Assembly: GCF_030412015.1 (NCBI RefSeq)
Contig: NZ_JASNRD010000010.1
Coordinates: forward strand, 62,001-126,000
Reading direction: 5' to 3'
Origin: Massilia sp. YIM B02763
Lineage (GTDB): Bacteria > Pseudomonadota > Gammaproteobacteria > Burkholderiales > Burkholderiaceae_D
Length of the DNA: 64,000 nucleotides
Part shown: positions 24,196-34,276 of the stretch, one piece after another
How the letters are laid out: every line of letters starts with the position of its first letter
How positions within the stretch are numbered: the first letter of the stretch is position 1
The notes under the pieces: model-generated
Seen by the model: the letters and a program-made list of their open reading frames with translations, nothing else
Databases searched by the model: none
What the model was told of the DNA's origin: nothing
Position numbers and translations under genes: made by a program

Positions 24196-26451
24196 ATGAA
24201 ATTTCGTTTCCCCATCGTCATCATTGACGAGGATTTCCGTTCCGAGAACACGTCGGGTCTCGGCATTCGCGCGCTCGCCGCGGCAATGGAGAAGGAAGGC
24301 ATGGAAGTCCTGGGCCTGACCAGCTACGGCGACCTGGCCCAGTTCGCCCAGCAGCAGTCGCGCGCCTCGGCCTTCGTGCTGTCGATCGACGATGAGGAAT
24401 TCGGTGGCGGCACCCACGAGGAAGCCGAGGTCGCCCTGGCCGGCCTGCGCGCCTTCGTCCAGGAGATCCGCCACAAGAACTCGGACATCCCCATCTACAT
24501 CTACGGCGAGACCCGCACCAGCCGCCACATCCCGAACGACATCCTGAAGGAGCTGCACGGCTTCATCCACATGTTCGAGGACACGCCGGAATTCGTCGCG
24601 CGCCACATCATCCGCGAAGCCAAGGCCTACCTGGACTCGCTGGCGCCGCCGTTCTTCCGCGCGCTGGTGAACTACGCCAACGACGGCTCGTACTCCTGGC
24701 ACTGCCCGGGCCACTCGGGCGGCGTGGCCTTCCTGAAGTCGCCGATCGGCCAGATGTTCCACCAGTTCTTCGGCGAGAACATGCTGCGCGCCGACGTCTG
24801 CAACGCCGTCGAGGAACTGGGCCAGCTGCTGGACCACACCGGCCCCGTCGCCAAGTCGGAGCGCAATGCCGCGCGCATCTACAACGCGGACCACTGCTAC
24901 TTCGTCACCAACGGCACCTCGACCTCGAACAAGATGGTCTGGCACTCGACCGTGGCGCCGGGCGACATCGTCGTCGTCGACCGCAACTGCCACAAGTCGA
25001 TCCTGCACTCGATCATCATGTGCGGCGCGATCCCCGTGTTCCTGATGCCGACCCGGAACAACCTGGGCATCATCGGCCCGATCCCGCTGGAAGAGTTCTC
25101 GCCCGAGTCGATCCGCAGGAAGATCGAGGCGAACCCGTTCGCCCGCGACGCCAAGAACAAGAAGCCGCGCATCCTGACCATCACGCAGTCGACCTACGAC
25201 GGCGTCGTCTACAACGTCGAGACCCTGCGCGAGCTGCTGGACGGCGAGATCGACACGCTGCACTTCGACGAAGCCTGGCTGCCGCACGCGACCTTCCACG
25301 ACTTCTACAAGAACATGCACGCCATCGGCCGCGACCGCCCGCGCGCCAAGCAGTCGATGATCTTCTCGACCCAGTCGACGCACAAGCTGCTGGCGGGCCT
25401 GTCGCAGGCATCGCAGGTGCTGGTGCGCGAATCGGAAACCGTGCAGCTGGACCAGGACGCGTTCAACGAAGCCTACCTGATGCACACCTCGACCTCGCCG
25501 CAGTACTCGATCATCGCCTCGTGCGACGTCGCCGCCGCGATGATGGAAGCGCCGGGCGGCACAGCCCTCGTCGAGGAGTCGATCTATGAAGCGCTGGACT
25601 TCCGCCGCGCCATGCAGAAGGTCGACGCCGAGTACGGCGACGACTGGTGGTTCAAGGTCTGGGGTCCGCAGGACTTCAGCGAGGAAGGCATCGGCACCCA
25701 GGCCGACTGGATGATCCACGCCGAGGACGACTGGCACGGCTTCGGCAAGCTGGCCGAAGGCTTTAACATGCTGGACCCGATCAAGGCGACCGTCGTCACC
25801 CCGGGCCTGTCGCTGGACGGCTCGTTCGGCGAGTCCGGCATCCCGGCCTCGATCGTGACCAAGTACCTGGCCGAGCACGGCGTCATCATCGAGAAGTGCG
25901 GCCTGTATTCGTTCTTCATCATGTTCACCATCGGCATCACCAAGGGCCGCTGGAACACGCTGGTCACGGCGCTGCAGCAGTTCAAGGACGACTACGACCG
26001 CAACCAGCCGATGTGGCGCATCATGCCGGAATTCACGGCCGCCAACCCGCGCTACGAGTCCTGGGGCCTGCGCGACCTGTGCCAGCAGATCCACGACTTC
26101 TACAAGTCGCGCGACGTGGCGCGCCTGACGACGGAGATGTACCTGTCGGACATGGTCCCGGCGATGAAGCCGTCGGACGCGTTCGCCAAGATGGCGCACC
26201 GCGAGATCGAGCGCGTGGCGATCGAGGAGCTGGAAGGCCGCATCACCGCCATCCTGCTGACCCCGTACCCGCCGGGCATCCCGCTGCTGATCCCGGGCGA
26301 GCGCTTCAACAAGACCATCGTCGACTACCTGCGCTTCGCGCGCGACTTCAACGAGCGCTTCCCGGGCTTCGAAACGGACGTGCACGGCCTGGTGAAACGC
26401 GAGGTCGACGGCAAGCGCGGCTACTTCGTGGATTGCGTGAAGCAGGACTGA
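24196..26451 (+). CDS. Orn/Lys/Arg decarboxylase class I (PLP-dependent)
   Basis: A 751-residue fold-type I PLP decarboxylase of the bacterial inducible lysine/arginine/ornithine type. It has an N-terminal CheY-like wing domain (FPIVIIDEDFRSENTSGLGI), the PLP-binding core and a C-terminal domain. The PLP lysine is Lys397 in STQSTHKLLAGLSQASQV, and the cofactor Asp lies in HFDEAWLPHATF. PGHSGGVAFLKSPIG and ADHCYFVTNGTSTSNKMVWH are further family motifs. The product would be cadaverine, agmatine or putrescine; the substrate cannot be fixed from sequence alone. The start at 24196 gives the family's N-terminus. A strong bidirectional terminator follows the gene. Confidence 0.92.
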   Translation: MKFRFPIVIIDEDFRSENTSGLGIRALAAAMEKEGMEVLGLTSYGDLAQFAQQQSRASAFVLSIDDEEFGGGTHEEAEVALAGLRAFVQEIRHKNSDIPIYIYGETRTSRHIPNDILKELHGFIHMFEDTPEFVARHIIREAKAYLDSLAPPFFRALVNYANDGSYSWHCPGHSGGVAFLKSPIGQMFHQFFGENMLRADVCNAVEELGQLLDHTGPVAKSERNAARIYNADHCYFVTNGTSTSNKMVWHSTVAPGDIVVVDRNCHKSILHSIIMCGAIPVFLMPTRNNLGIIGPIPLEEFSPESIRRKIEANPFARDAKNKKPRILTITQSTYDGVVYNVETLRELLDGEIDTLHFDEAWLPHATFHDFYKNMHAIGRDRPRAKQSMIFSTQSTHKLLAGLSQASQVLVRESETVQLDQDAFNEAYLMHTSTSPQYSIIASCDVAAAMMEAPGGTALVEESIYEALDFRRAMQKVDAEYGDDWWFKVWGPQDFSEEGIGTQADWMIHAEDDWHGFGKLAEGFNMLDPIKATVVTPGLSLDGSFGESGIPASIVTKYLAEHGVIIEKCGLYSFFIMFTIGITKGRWNTLVTALQQFKDDYDRNQPMWRIMPEFTAANPRYESWGLRDLCQQIHDFYKSRDVARLTTEMYLSDMVPAMKPSDAFAKMAHREIERVAIEELEGRITAILLTPYPPGIPLLIPGERFNKTIVDYLRFARDFNERFPGFETDVHGLVKREVDGKRGYFVDCVKQD

Positions 26452-26494
26452 GTCAGGCACGACGCAGGCCCGGAGCAAACCGGGCCCGCGCATG

Positions 26495-26520
26495 AAAAAA
26501 GGGGCCGAGGCCCCTTTTTT
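26495..26520. terminator. Bidirectional Rho-independent terminator
   Basis: A perfect 12-base inverted repeat, AAAAAAGGGGCC and GGCCCCTTTTTT with a GA loop, lies between the convergent decarboxylase and dcd genes. The GC stem is flanked by A6 and T6, so it can end transcription from both sides. Confidence 0.92.
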
Positions 26521-26542
26521 ATTGTCCGCAACGGCCGGCCGC

Positions 26543-27109
26543 TCAGGTCTTGGGCAGCGTCACGCCGTGCTGGCCCTGGTACTTGCCGCCACGGTCCTTG
26601 TACGAGGTTTCGCAGACTTCGTCGCTTTCGAAGAACAGCACCTGGGCGCAACCTTCGCCCGCGTAGATCTTGGCCGGCAGCGGCGTCGTGTTCGAGAACT
26701 CCAGCGTCACATAGCCCTCCCACTCCGGTTCGAACGGGGTGACGTTGACGATGATGCCGCAGCGCGCATAGGTCGACTTGCCCAGGCAGACCGTCAGCAC
26801 GTTGCGCGGGATGCGGAAGTACTCGATGGTGCGGGCCAGCGCGAAGGAATTCGGCGGGATGATGCAGACGTCGCTCTTGATGTCGACGAAGGAGTTCGAA
26901 TCGAAGTTCTTCGGGTCGACGATCGTGCTGTTGATGTTGGTGAAGACCTTGAATTCGTCGGCGCAGCGGATGTCGTAGCCGTACGAGGAGGTACCCCACG
27001 AAATGATCTTGCGGCCGTCGGCCTCGCGCACCTGGTTGGGCGAGAACGGTTCGATCATGCCGTGCTGTTCCGCCATCCGGCGTATCCATTTGTCGCTCTT
27101 GATACTCAT
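26543..27109 (-). CDS. dcd: dCTP deaminase
   Basis: Dcd, 188 residues, the expected length. It deaminates dCTP to dUTP, the precursor for dTMP synthesis. Motifs are intact: [20 protein letters not shown] at the start, [13 protein letters not shown] (about residues 52-64), [13 protein letters not shown] and [12 protein letters not shown]-like strands before the terminal [14 protein letters not shown]. Its dUTP-generating role connects to thymidylate synthesis, which is of interest given the broken thyA 4 kb away; this is coincidence of position, not evidence of linkage. Confidence 0.95.
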   Translation of the reverse strand: MSIKSDKWIRRMAEQHGMIEPFSPNQVREADGRKIISWGTSSYGYDIRCADEFKVFTNINSTIVDPKNFDSNSFVDIKSDVCIIPPNSFALARTIEYFRIPRNVLTVCLGKSTYARCGIIVNVTPFEPEWEGYVTLEFSNTTPLPAKIYAGEGCAQVLFFESDEVCETSYKDRGGKYQGQHGVTLPKT

Positions 27110-27170
27110 CGCTGGGCTTCTCTTTAGTGAAGATGTAAATCCCGCGATTCTACGCTATTCCCGCCCGTTT

Positions 27171-28004
27171 TTATATGGCAGCCGCCATGCGGCCGGCATG
27201 ACGTTCCGGCGCCTGGGCCAGCAGGCGCGCGATCATTTCGTGCGTGAGCCGGGCCGTCAGTTGCGGCGACTCCATCGGATACAGGTGGGTGCCGGGAATC
27301 ATGACAAGGTTGTCGCCGACGAGGCGCCGAGTCGCGTCCAGGCCGGCCCGGCGCAGCTCGAGCGAGTCGGTCCCGGCGACGAAGCCGATGGGCACGGGGA
27401 ATGGCGCGCGCAGGATGCGGTCCATGTCGTGCGGGAGCGTGCTGTAGATCTCGGATTCCACCTCGCGCGAGAAGCGCAGCTGGACGCCGTCCGCGTGCGG
27501 CACGAGGCCGTGGTCGAGGTAGTCGTCGAGCGCGCCGGGCGCCCAGGCGCGGAACAGCGGCTTGGCATGGAAATGGTCGTAGGCCGCCTGGCGCGACGGC
27601 CACACATGGCGCCGGCGCAGGGCGATGCCGCCCGGCGACAGGCGCCGTCCCAGCCCCAGCGCCTTGGCCAGGCGCCACACGAGCGCGCGCCAGCCGCCGA
27701 CGACCGGGGAATCCAGCATCACGACGCAGCGCGCCAGCGCCGGCCGGCGCGCCGCCGCGAGCATGGCCACCGCGCCGCCCAGCGAATGGCCGACGACGAT
27801 GGGCGGCTCGGGATAGGCCGCGAGCTGCGCGCTCAGTTCCTCGACCAGGCCCTCCCAGTTGTCGTCGACGGGATAGCGCGGATCGTGGCCCAGCATGTCC
27901 GTCGTGCGCACGTCGTAGTCGTCGCGCAGCGCGTCGAGCAGCCGGCCGTAGGCGCCGGACGGATAACTGTTCCCATGGACGAAATGCAGCAGCGGTCGGG
28001 TCAT
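27171..28004 (-). CDS. Alpha/beta hydrolase
   Basis: A 277-residue alpha/beta-hydrolase fold protein. HFVHGNSYPSGAYGRLLDAL is the oxyanion-loop region, VVGHSLGGAVAML carries the nucleophile Ser (about residue 90), and HLYPMESPQLTARLTHEMI near the C-terminus holds the catalytic His. There is a cap-like insert in the middle (RHVWPSRQAAYDHF). The substrate is unknown. The start at 28004 begins just before the first beta strand; an in-frame ATG 19 codons upstream at 28061 is possible but neither has a good ribosome binding site. No operon partner is apparent. Confidence 0.85.
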   Translation of the reverse strand: MTRPLLHFVHGNSYPSGAYGRLLDALRDDYDVRTTDMLGHDPRYPVDDNWEGLVEELSAQLAAYPEPPIVVGHSLGGAVAMLAAARRPALARCVVMLDSPVVGGWRALVWRLAKALGLGRRLSPGGIALRRRHVWPSRQAAYDHFHAKPLFRAWAPGALDDYLDHGLVPHADGVQLRFSREVESEIYSTLPHDMDRILRAPFPVPIGFVAGTDSLELRRAGLDATRRLVGDNLVMIPGTHLYPMESPQLTARLTHEMIARLLAQAPERHAGRMAAAI

Positions 28005-28079
28005 CGCGGGGGCACGTGAAAGAGCACGTAAAAACACGGGCACCCATTGTAATGCTGTCATCGCGCCCCTGTGGCCTTA

Positions 28080-28994
28080 TTAGAGGGAAACACCTACGGT
28101 CAACGTGACCGTATAGCCCTCCGTGACGGAACCCGCCACCGTTCCCATCTGCAGCGTGACACCGTCGTTGAACACATTGTCCGTCGCATAGCTGATGCTC
28201 GACAGGTTGCGCGCGCTGGACGCGTAGGCGCTCGTCGCATACACGGTGTTCAGCACGTCCATGGGGAAGGTGAACTGCGAGGTCTTGATCTTGTTGGCGG
28301 CGCTGGTGGCCGCCGACAGGCTGCGGTAGACCTCGAAGTGCACGTGCGGCATGCGTCCCGCATAGCAGCCGGGGAAGATCGTGGTGAAGGTCACGACGCC
28401 GTCCGCATCCGCCTCCTGCACGCCGCGCAGGTAGTTCTCGTTCGTCAGGCCGCTCGCGTACATCGAGTAGTTGCCGTCGCGGTCGCAGTGCCACAGGTAC
28501 AGCGCTGAACCCGGGATCGTCGCGCAGCTCGCGCCCACGTTCACCAGCTGCAGCTTGATGGTGAGCGGGATGCCCGCCGCGGTGGCGCTGCCCGTGGCCA
28601 CGCTGGTGCGGATGTCGCTGCGCACGATGCCGGACAGCGCCAGCGCATTGGCCACGCCGGTGGCATTGCGGTTGCTGCCGTCGCCCGGATACGGACCGGC
28701 CGTCTCCTCGGGGATGACGGCGCAGCCGGCGCCCGTAGTGCCGGTGCTGCCCGTGCTGCCCGTGCTGCCGGTGGTCGTGGAACCCGTGCCCGTCGAGGCG
28801 GTGCCGGACGTGCTCGCGCTGCCGTCCGCACTGTCCGAGCCGCCGCCGCACCCGGCCAGCGGGAGGCCCGCGGCGCCGAGGCCGGCGAACAGCCAGCGCA
28901 GCGACGTACGGCGGTCGGCGGCCGTCGTCAACAGGCGTTCGAGGTCGGCCTGCAGGCCGTGGTCATGGTCGTCGATGTGGCGCATGTCGTCCAT
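28080..28994 (-). CDS. Intradiol ring-cleavage dioxygenase-like exported lipoprotein
   Basis: A 304-residue protein. After a His/Asp-rich N-terminus it has an Arg-containing signal (DRRTSLRWLFAGLGAAGLPL) ending in a lipobox-like LAGC, then a low-complexity Ser/Thr/Gly linker (about residues 55-90) and a dioxygenase-like beta domain. ETAGPYPGD matches the start of intradiol dioxygenases. Candidate iron ligands are Tyr in DRDGNYSMY, Tyr in PGCYAGR, and the two His in MPHVHFEVY, so the Fe(III) site looks complete. Export and a lipid anchor are unusual for catechol dioxygenases, which are normally cytosolic. Natural substrate unknown. The Spy-like gene ends 6 bp upstream, so co-transcription is possible. 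Confidence 0.82.
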   Translation of the reverse strand: MDDMRHIDDHDHGLQADLERLLTTAADRRTSLRWLFAGLGAAGLPLAGCGGGSDSADGSASTSGTASTGTGSTTTGSTGSTGSTGTTGAGCAVIPEETAGPYPGDGSNRNATGVANALALSGIVRSDIRTSVATGSATAAGIPLTIKLQLVNVGASCATIPGSALYLWHCDRDGNYSMYASGLTNENYLRGVQEADADGVVTFTTIFPGCYAGRMPHVHFEVYRSLSAATSAANKIKTSQFTFPMDVLNTVYATSAYASSARNLSSISYATDNVFNDGVTLQMGTVAGSVTEGYTVTLTVGVSL

Positions 28995-29000
28995 GTCTCC

Positions 29001-29558
29001 TTATTCGCCGCCGCGCTGGCTCGCCGGGTCGCCGCGTTCGGGACCGCCGGCGCGACCGGGGCCGTGCTGGCGGCGCTTGCGCCATTCGGTGCGCTGCTCC
29101 GGCGTCAGCACGGCCAGCAGCTGGGCGTCGGTGCGCACGCGCAGCAGCTCGGCGGCGGCGATGGCCTGGCCGAGGTCGCGCGACAGCGCGGCCGCCCTGG
29201 CATCGTCGAACCGTTCGGCGCGGCCCAGCTCGCGCAGGCCGTCCTCGGCCTTGCGGATCGCCTTCTCGTGCTCGCGGCGCTGCGGCGCCTGGGCGTGCAT
29301 GATGTTGAACACCTTGTCCTGCTGGGCTTCCGTCAGCGCCAGGTCGTGGAAGCGCCAGAACGGCATGCCCGGACCGGGGCCATGGCCGCGGCGACCGGGA
29401 CCGGGACCGGGAACATGCGCGCCGGGGCCGCCCGGCGGCGCATCGGGGATGACGGCGTCGTCGTCCGGCGCGGCTGCCGATGCGGCGGCACCGGCGAACG
29501 AAGTAATGAGCGAGGTGGCGAGCAGCGCGACGGCCACCGGTCGGCGAATGGATTTCAT
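29001..29558 (-). CDS. Spy/CpxP-like periplasmic protein
   Basis: A 185-residue exported protein. The signal peptide (IRRPVAVALLATSLITSFAG, ending ASAA) precedes a Pro/Gly/His-rich linker (HVPGPGPGRRGHGPGPGMPF) and a helical domain. The domain has two LTxxQ-like motifs, LALTEAQQDKVFNIMH and AVLTPEQRTEWRKRR, the signature of the Spy/CpxP/LTxxQ family of periplasmic chaperones and stress sensors. It is divergent from a CpxRA-like two-component system, the usual partner, and the space between holds tandem GTAAA boxes. The start at 29558 was chosen from the signal peptide; ATGs at 29567 and 29591 are in frame. Confidence 0.82.
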   Translation of the reverse strand: MKSIRRPVAVALLATSLITSFAGAAASAAAPDDDAVIPDAPPGGPGAHVPGPGPGRRGHGPGPGMPFWRFHDLALTEAQQDKVFNIMHAQAPQRREHEKAIRKAEDGLRELGRAERFDDARAAALSRDLGQAIAAAELLRVRTDAQLLAVLTPEQRTEWRKRRQHGPGRAGGPERGDPASQRGGE

Positions 29559-29607
29559 GGCGAGCATCCTGTGTGGTTCGGAGGACCCCATTGTCAGTTG
29601 TCGCCAT

Positions 29608-29643
29608 GTAAAGAGGAGTTAGTCCCTTGTAAAACGAGGTAAA
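29608..29643. promoter_or_regulatory. Tandem GTAAA boxes (CpxR-like binding site)
   Basis: Three GTAAA pentamers in the same orientation start at 29608, 29629 and 29639. The last two form GTAAA-N5-GTAAA, the known CpxR box layout in enterobacteria, and the first lies 21 bases (two helical turns) before them. They sit between the divergent Spy-like gene and the response regulator gene, where a CpxR homologue would control both. That betaproteobacterial CpxR uses this same box is inference. Confidence 0.6.
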
Positions 29644-29694
29644 GGCGAGCGGCCCGCCCTGCCCGCATGCACGGCGCTTTGCTAAGATGCGAGC

Positions 29695-30381
<687 letters not shown>

Positions 30382-30383
30382 CG

Positions 30384-31907
30384 ATGGGCCGGCTGTTCTG
30401 GAAGTTCTTCCTGTCGATCCTGCTGGCCCAGGTGGCGGCCACGATCGGCATCGGCGGCACCATCTGGCTGCGCGACCAGGCGCGCCAGCGCAGCGGCGAG
30501 CCGACGCTGGACGCCAGCCCGCCGGCCACCATCATGCTCGATGCCGCCCGCGCCACGCTCAAGCACGCGGGCGTGGACGGCCTGCGCGAACTGGCGGCGA
30601 CGAGCCGCCGCATGCGCCTGTACGTCCTGGACGAACAGGGCCGCGAACTGCTGGGCCGGCCCGTGCCGGCGCGGCTGCGCGAGGAAGTCGAGCGGAGCCT
30701 GACGGGCGATGGCCCCACCTGGGCCGTGACCCGCCTGTCCGGTGCCGACGGCCGCAGCTACCTCGCGTTCGCCTCGCGTGCCCCGCGTCCGCAAGGACCG
30801 GAGGGCATGCCGCGCGGCTTCGGCATCGAGGGAGCCCCCTTCGCGCCGGGCATGGACCAGCAGCCCCCCGGCCCCGGCATGCAACCCGGCCCCGGCGTGC
30901 CGCCAGGTCCGGGCATGGAACGGGGCGGCCCCCGCGGTCCCGGCGGCGCCTGGCTCGGCCTGCCGCCGGAATTCGGGCGCCACGTGGGCCGCTGGCTGCC
31001 GATCGTCGCCGCGACGCTGGCCAGCCTGCTGTTCGCCGCCCTGCTCGCCTGGTACTTCTCGCGTCCCATCCGCGCGCTGCGCAGCGCCTTCGAAGCGGCC
31101 GCCGCCGGCGACCTGGCGCCGAAGTTCGCCGCAAACCGCCCGCGCCTGATCGGCGACGAGCTGGCCGAACTGGGCCAGGACTTCGACCGCATGAGCGCAC
31201 GCCTGCGCGCCCTGATGGACGGCCAGCGCCGCCTGCTGCACGACGTGTCGCACGAACTGCGCTCGCCGCTGGCGCGCCTGCAGGCCGCGATCGGCCTGGC
31301 CCACCAGCAGCCGGACCGCATCCAGCCGACCCTGGAACGCATCGAGCGCGAGAGCGTGCGCATGGACCGCCTGGTCGGCGAGCTGCTGACGCTGTCGCGC
31401 CTGGAAGCGTCGGCCCAGCTGCCCGCCGGCGAAGCGATCGACCTCGTCGAGATGGTCGACCAGATCGCGGACGACGCACGGTTCGAGAGCGGCGCCCGCA
31501 TCGACGTCGACGCGCCGACGCCCGTCACGCTGCACGGCGCCCCGGACCTGCTGTGGAGTGCCGTCGAGAACATCGTGCGCAACGCCGTCAAGCACGGCGC
31601 GGGCGGCCGCGTCGAGATCGGTGTCCACCCGGACGGCGCGCAGGTGCACATCGAGGTACAGGACCAGGGCCCTGGTATCGCCGAGGAACACCTGGGCGAC
31701 GTGTTCGAACCCTTCTTCCGCTCGAACCCGACCCGGAACAACGTCGACGGCCACGGCCTGGGCATGGCGATCGCCAAGCGCGTGGTCGAGACGCACGGCG
31801 GGCGGATTGCCGCCGCCAACCGCGAGGCGGGCGGGATGCGGGTGACGATCACGCTGCCGCTGGCCCAGCGCCAGCCCGAACGCCGCGCCGGGCAGCGCGC
31901 GGCCTAG
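30384..31907 (+). CDS. cpxA: CpxA-like sensor histidine kinase
   Basis: A 507-residue membrane kinase. TM1 is near residues 8-28 (FFLSILLAQVAATIGIGGTI). The periplasmic domain of about 175 residues carries a Pro/Gly/Met-rich stretch (DQQPPGPGMQPGPGVPPGPG). TM2 is at about 205-225, followed by a HAMP domain (SRPIRALRSAFEAAAAGDL), the H box LLHDVSHELRSPLARLQ (His near 290) and the ATPase domain with NIVRNAVKHG (N box), QDQGPGI and GHGLGMAIAKR. It starts 2 bp after the response regulator. Its stop codon shares bases with the convergent comEC stop (CTAG at 31904-31907). Confidence 0.9.
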   Translation: MGRLFWKFFLSILLAQVAATIGIGGTIWLRDQARQRSGEPTLDASPPATIMLDAARATLKHAGVDGLRELAATSRRMRLYVLDEQGRELLGRPVPARLREEVERSLTGDGPTWAVTRLSGADGRSYLAFASRAPRPQGPEGMPRGFGIEGAPFAPGMDQQPPGPGMQPGPGVPPGPGMERGGPRGPGGAWLGLPPEFGRHVGRWLPIVAATLASLLFAALLAWYFSRPIRALRSAFEAAAAGDLAPKFAANRPRLIGDELAELGQDFDRMSARLRALMDGQRRLLHDVSHELRSPLARLQAAIGLAHQQPDRIQPTLERIERESVRMDRLVGELLTLSRLEASAQLPAGEAIDLVEMVDQIADDARFESGARIDVDAPTPVTLHGAPDLLWSAVENIVRNAVKHGAGGRVEIGVHPDGAQVHIEVQDQGPGIAEEHLGDVFEPFFRSNPTRNNVDGHGLGMAIAKRVVETHGGRIAAANREAGGMRVTITLPLAQRQPERRAGQRAA

Positions 31908-34276
31908 CCGGGACCGGCGCCGTACCAGTAACGGGGATGCGTGCGCCGGTAGCTCGTGGCGACGACCGCGGCGCCGACCTCGAACACGACCGCTCCCGTT
32001 TCGTCCGTCCGCACCCGCTCCACGCCCAGCGCCCGGTAGCGCTCGACCACCTCCGCCTTCGGGTGGCGATAGCGGTTGCGGTGGCCGACCTGGAACACGG
32101 CCGTGCGCGGCCGCACCGCCTCCAGGAACGCGGGCGTCGACGACGTCCCGCTGCCGTGATGCGGCACCAGCAGCACGTCGGCGCGCAGGCCGGCCGCATC
32201 CCGCGCCACCAGCTGACGCTCCTGGGCCGCCTCGATATCGCCCGCCAGCAGCACCGCATGGCGGCCGTTCCCGATGCGCAGCACGCAGCTCTTCCCGTTC
32301 GCCTTCAGGCCCGCGTCCCCGTGGCTCGCCGGCGCGGGATGCAGCATCTCGAAACGGATGCCGTCCCAGTCCCAGCGCTGGCCGGCGGCGCACGGCACGT
32401 GGCGGCGGGCGGCGCGCACGGCGGGATGGGCGGGCGGCAGCGACGACGCCAGCCAGCCCGTTTCGATTTCTCCCAGCACGGCGATGGCGCCGCCCGTATG
32501 GTCGGTGTCGCCGTGGCTGACGACCATGCCGTCCAGCGCCCCGATGCCGCGCATGCGCAGGTAAGGGAGAATGACGCGGTTGCCGGCGTCCGCTCCCGGC
32601 CCGTAGGCCGGACCGGTGTCATACAGCAGGCGGTGACCGCGCGTTTCGACGAGCAAGGCCATGCCCTGCCCCACGTCGAACGCCGTGACGCGGAAGGTGC
32701 CGGCGGCCGGACTGTCGGGGACCTGCGCCAGCAGGGGCAGCCAGGCGACGGCGCCGGTCCAGCGGTGCGGCCAGCCGCGCGGCGTCAGCAGCCACAGCGT
32801 GCCGCCCAGCGCCAGCACGAAGACCCACGGCGACGGCACAGGCGCCCGCCAGACCGCGGCGGGCAGCGCCGCCAGCTGCTCCAGCAGGCCGGCGAGCAGC
32901 GCCACGCAGGCGTGGGCCAGCGCCAGCATCCAGCCGCACAGCGGTGCCGGCAGCAGGCTGCCGGCCAGCGCCAGCGGCGTGACGACGAAACTCACCAGCG
33001 GGATGGCGAACGCGTTCGCGAGCGGCGCGACCAGGGACACCTGGCCGAACAGCAACATCGTCAGCGGCACCAGTCCGAGCGTGACGGCCCATTGCGTGCG
33101 CCCGGCGGACAGCAGCGCCCCCTGCCAGCCGCGACGGCGCGCCCCGATGCGGCCATGGCCCGCGAACAGGATCGTCGCGACGGCGCCGAACGACAGCCAG
33201 AAGCCCGGCCACAGCACGGCCCACGGGTCCAGGAGGACGACGACGAACAGCGCCGCGCACAGCACGTGCGAGACGGCGCCGATGCGTCCCAGCCACAGCG
33301 CCAGCGCGACCACCGACAGCATGTACAGCGTGCGCTGCGCCGGCACGCCGAAGCCGGCCAGCAGCACGTACAGCAGCGCGACGACGGCGCCCGCCAACGC
33401 CGCCACCTTCTGCGCGGGCAGCAGCAGCGGCAGCTGGGCATCGGTGAAGAAGGAACGGCGCCACAGGCTCGACGCGGCCAGCGCCGCCATCCCCGCGATC
33501 ATCGTGATGTGCAGGCCGGAGATCGAGATCAGGTGGCCGATCCCCGTCCGGTTGAACACCTGCCAGTCGGCCCCGTCGATGCCGCGCTGGTCGCCGATCA
33601 CGAGGGCCACGATGACGCCCGCGTACGGCTTGCCATCCAGCGCGCCTACGATGCGCGCGCGCAGCCCGGCGCGGCTGCGCTCGACCAGGTTGCCGAAGCC
33701 AGGGACGAAGCGGTCCAGGCGCCGGTTCGCGCCGGGCGACTGCCGCACGTAGCCGGTCGCGCGCACGCCCTGCTCCAGCAGCCACGCTTCGTAGTCGAAG
33801 CCGCCGGGGTTCGCGTTGCCATGGGGCCGCTGCAGGCGTACGGTGAGCTGCCAACGCTCGCCCGGCTGGACGTCGCCGGCCGCCGCCCCGTCGCGCCCGG
33901 CGTACCACGACAGCGCGATGCGCGGCGGCACGGCCGGCGCGCCGCCGACGACGCGCTCGACGGCAAGATTGAAACGTACGCCGCCGTCGAAGCGGACAGG
34001 CAGGTTGTCGACGGTGCCGACCAGCGCGATGTCGCGCCCCTCGTCGGCCGGCGCCAGCCCGTCGGCAAGCGCACCGGCCGCAAGCCATGCGGCCCAGGCA
34101 AAACCCAGCAGGACGCCGCCGGCACCCTGGAACAGCGCCCGCCATGCGCGATACCGAACGGCGCCGCCGGCGGCCAGCAGGGCCAGCCCTAGCGCCCACG
34201 CCGGCCATCCCGGGAGCACCGGCTGGCACTGCAACAGGGCGGCGCCGGCGACAAAGCCCAGGATGACGATCCGCAT
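31904..34276 (-). CDS. comEC: DNA internalisation protein ComEC/Rec2
   Basis: A 790-residue polytopic membrane protein that forms the inner membrane channel for single-stranded DNA during natural transformation. It has an N-terminal DUF4131 part with soluble OB-like segment, a Competence domain with many membrane helices (IGHLISISGLHITMIAGMAA is its signature) and a C-terminal metallo-beta-lactamase-like domain. In that domain the metal site is visible in VVSHGDTDHTGGAIAVL and VLLVPHHGSGTSS. The length is typical of proteobacterial ComEC. It is convergent with the kinase gene, sharing stop-codon bases. Competence of this strain is not shown. Confidence 0.93.
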   Translation of the reverse strand: MRIVILGFVAGAALLQCQPVLPGWPAWALGLALLAAGGAVRYRAWRALFQGAGGVLLGFAWAAWLAAGALADGLAPADEGRDIALVGTVDNLPVRFDGGVRFNLAVERVVGGAPAVPPRIALSWYAGRDGAAAGDVQPGERWQLTVRLQRPHGNANPGGFDYEAWLLEQGVRATGYVRQSPGANRRLDRFVPGFGNLVERSRAGLRARIVGALDGKPYAGVIVALVIGDQRGIDGADWQVFNRTGIGHLISISGLHITMIAGMAALAASSLWRRSFFTDAQLPLLLPAQKVAALAGAVVALLYVLLAGFGVPAQRTLYMLSVVALALWLGRIGAVSHVLCAALFVVVLLDPWAVLWPGFWLSFGAVATILFAGHGRIGARRRGWQGALLSAGRTQWAVTLGLVPLTMLLFGQVSLVAPLANAFAIPLVSFVVTPLALAGSLLPAPLCGWMLALAHACVALLAGLLEQLAALPAAVWRAPVPSPWVFVLALGGTLWLLTPRGWPHRWTGAVAWLPLLAQVPDSPAAGTFRVTAFDVGQGMALLVETRGHRLLYDTGPAYGPGADAGNRVILPYLRMRGIGALDGMVVSHGDTDHTGGAIAVLGEIETGWLASSLPPAHPAVRAARRHVPCAAGQRWDWDGIRFEMLHPAPASHGDAGLKANGKSCVLRIGNGRHAVLLAGDIEAAQERQLVARDAAGLRADVLLVPHHGSGTSSTPAFLEAVRPRTAVFQVGHRNRYRHPKAEVVERYRALGVERVRTDETGAVVFEVGAAVVATSYRRTHPRYWYGAGPG

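Noticed and set aside
24061-26493. 810-codon open frame antisense to the amino acid decarboxylase
   Set aside because: It mirrors the codon periodicity of a high-GC gene on the other strand, is rich in Arg/Val/His/Asp without domains, and lacks a ribosome binding site.
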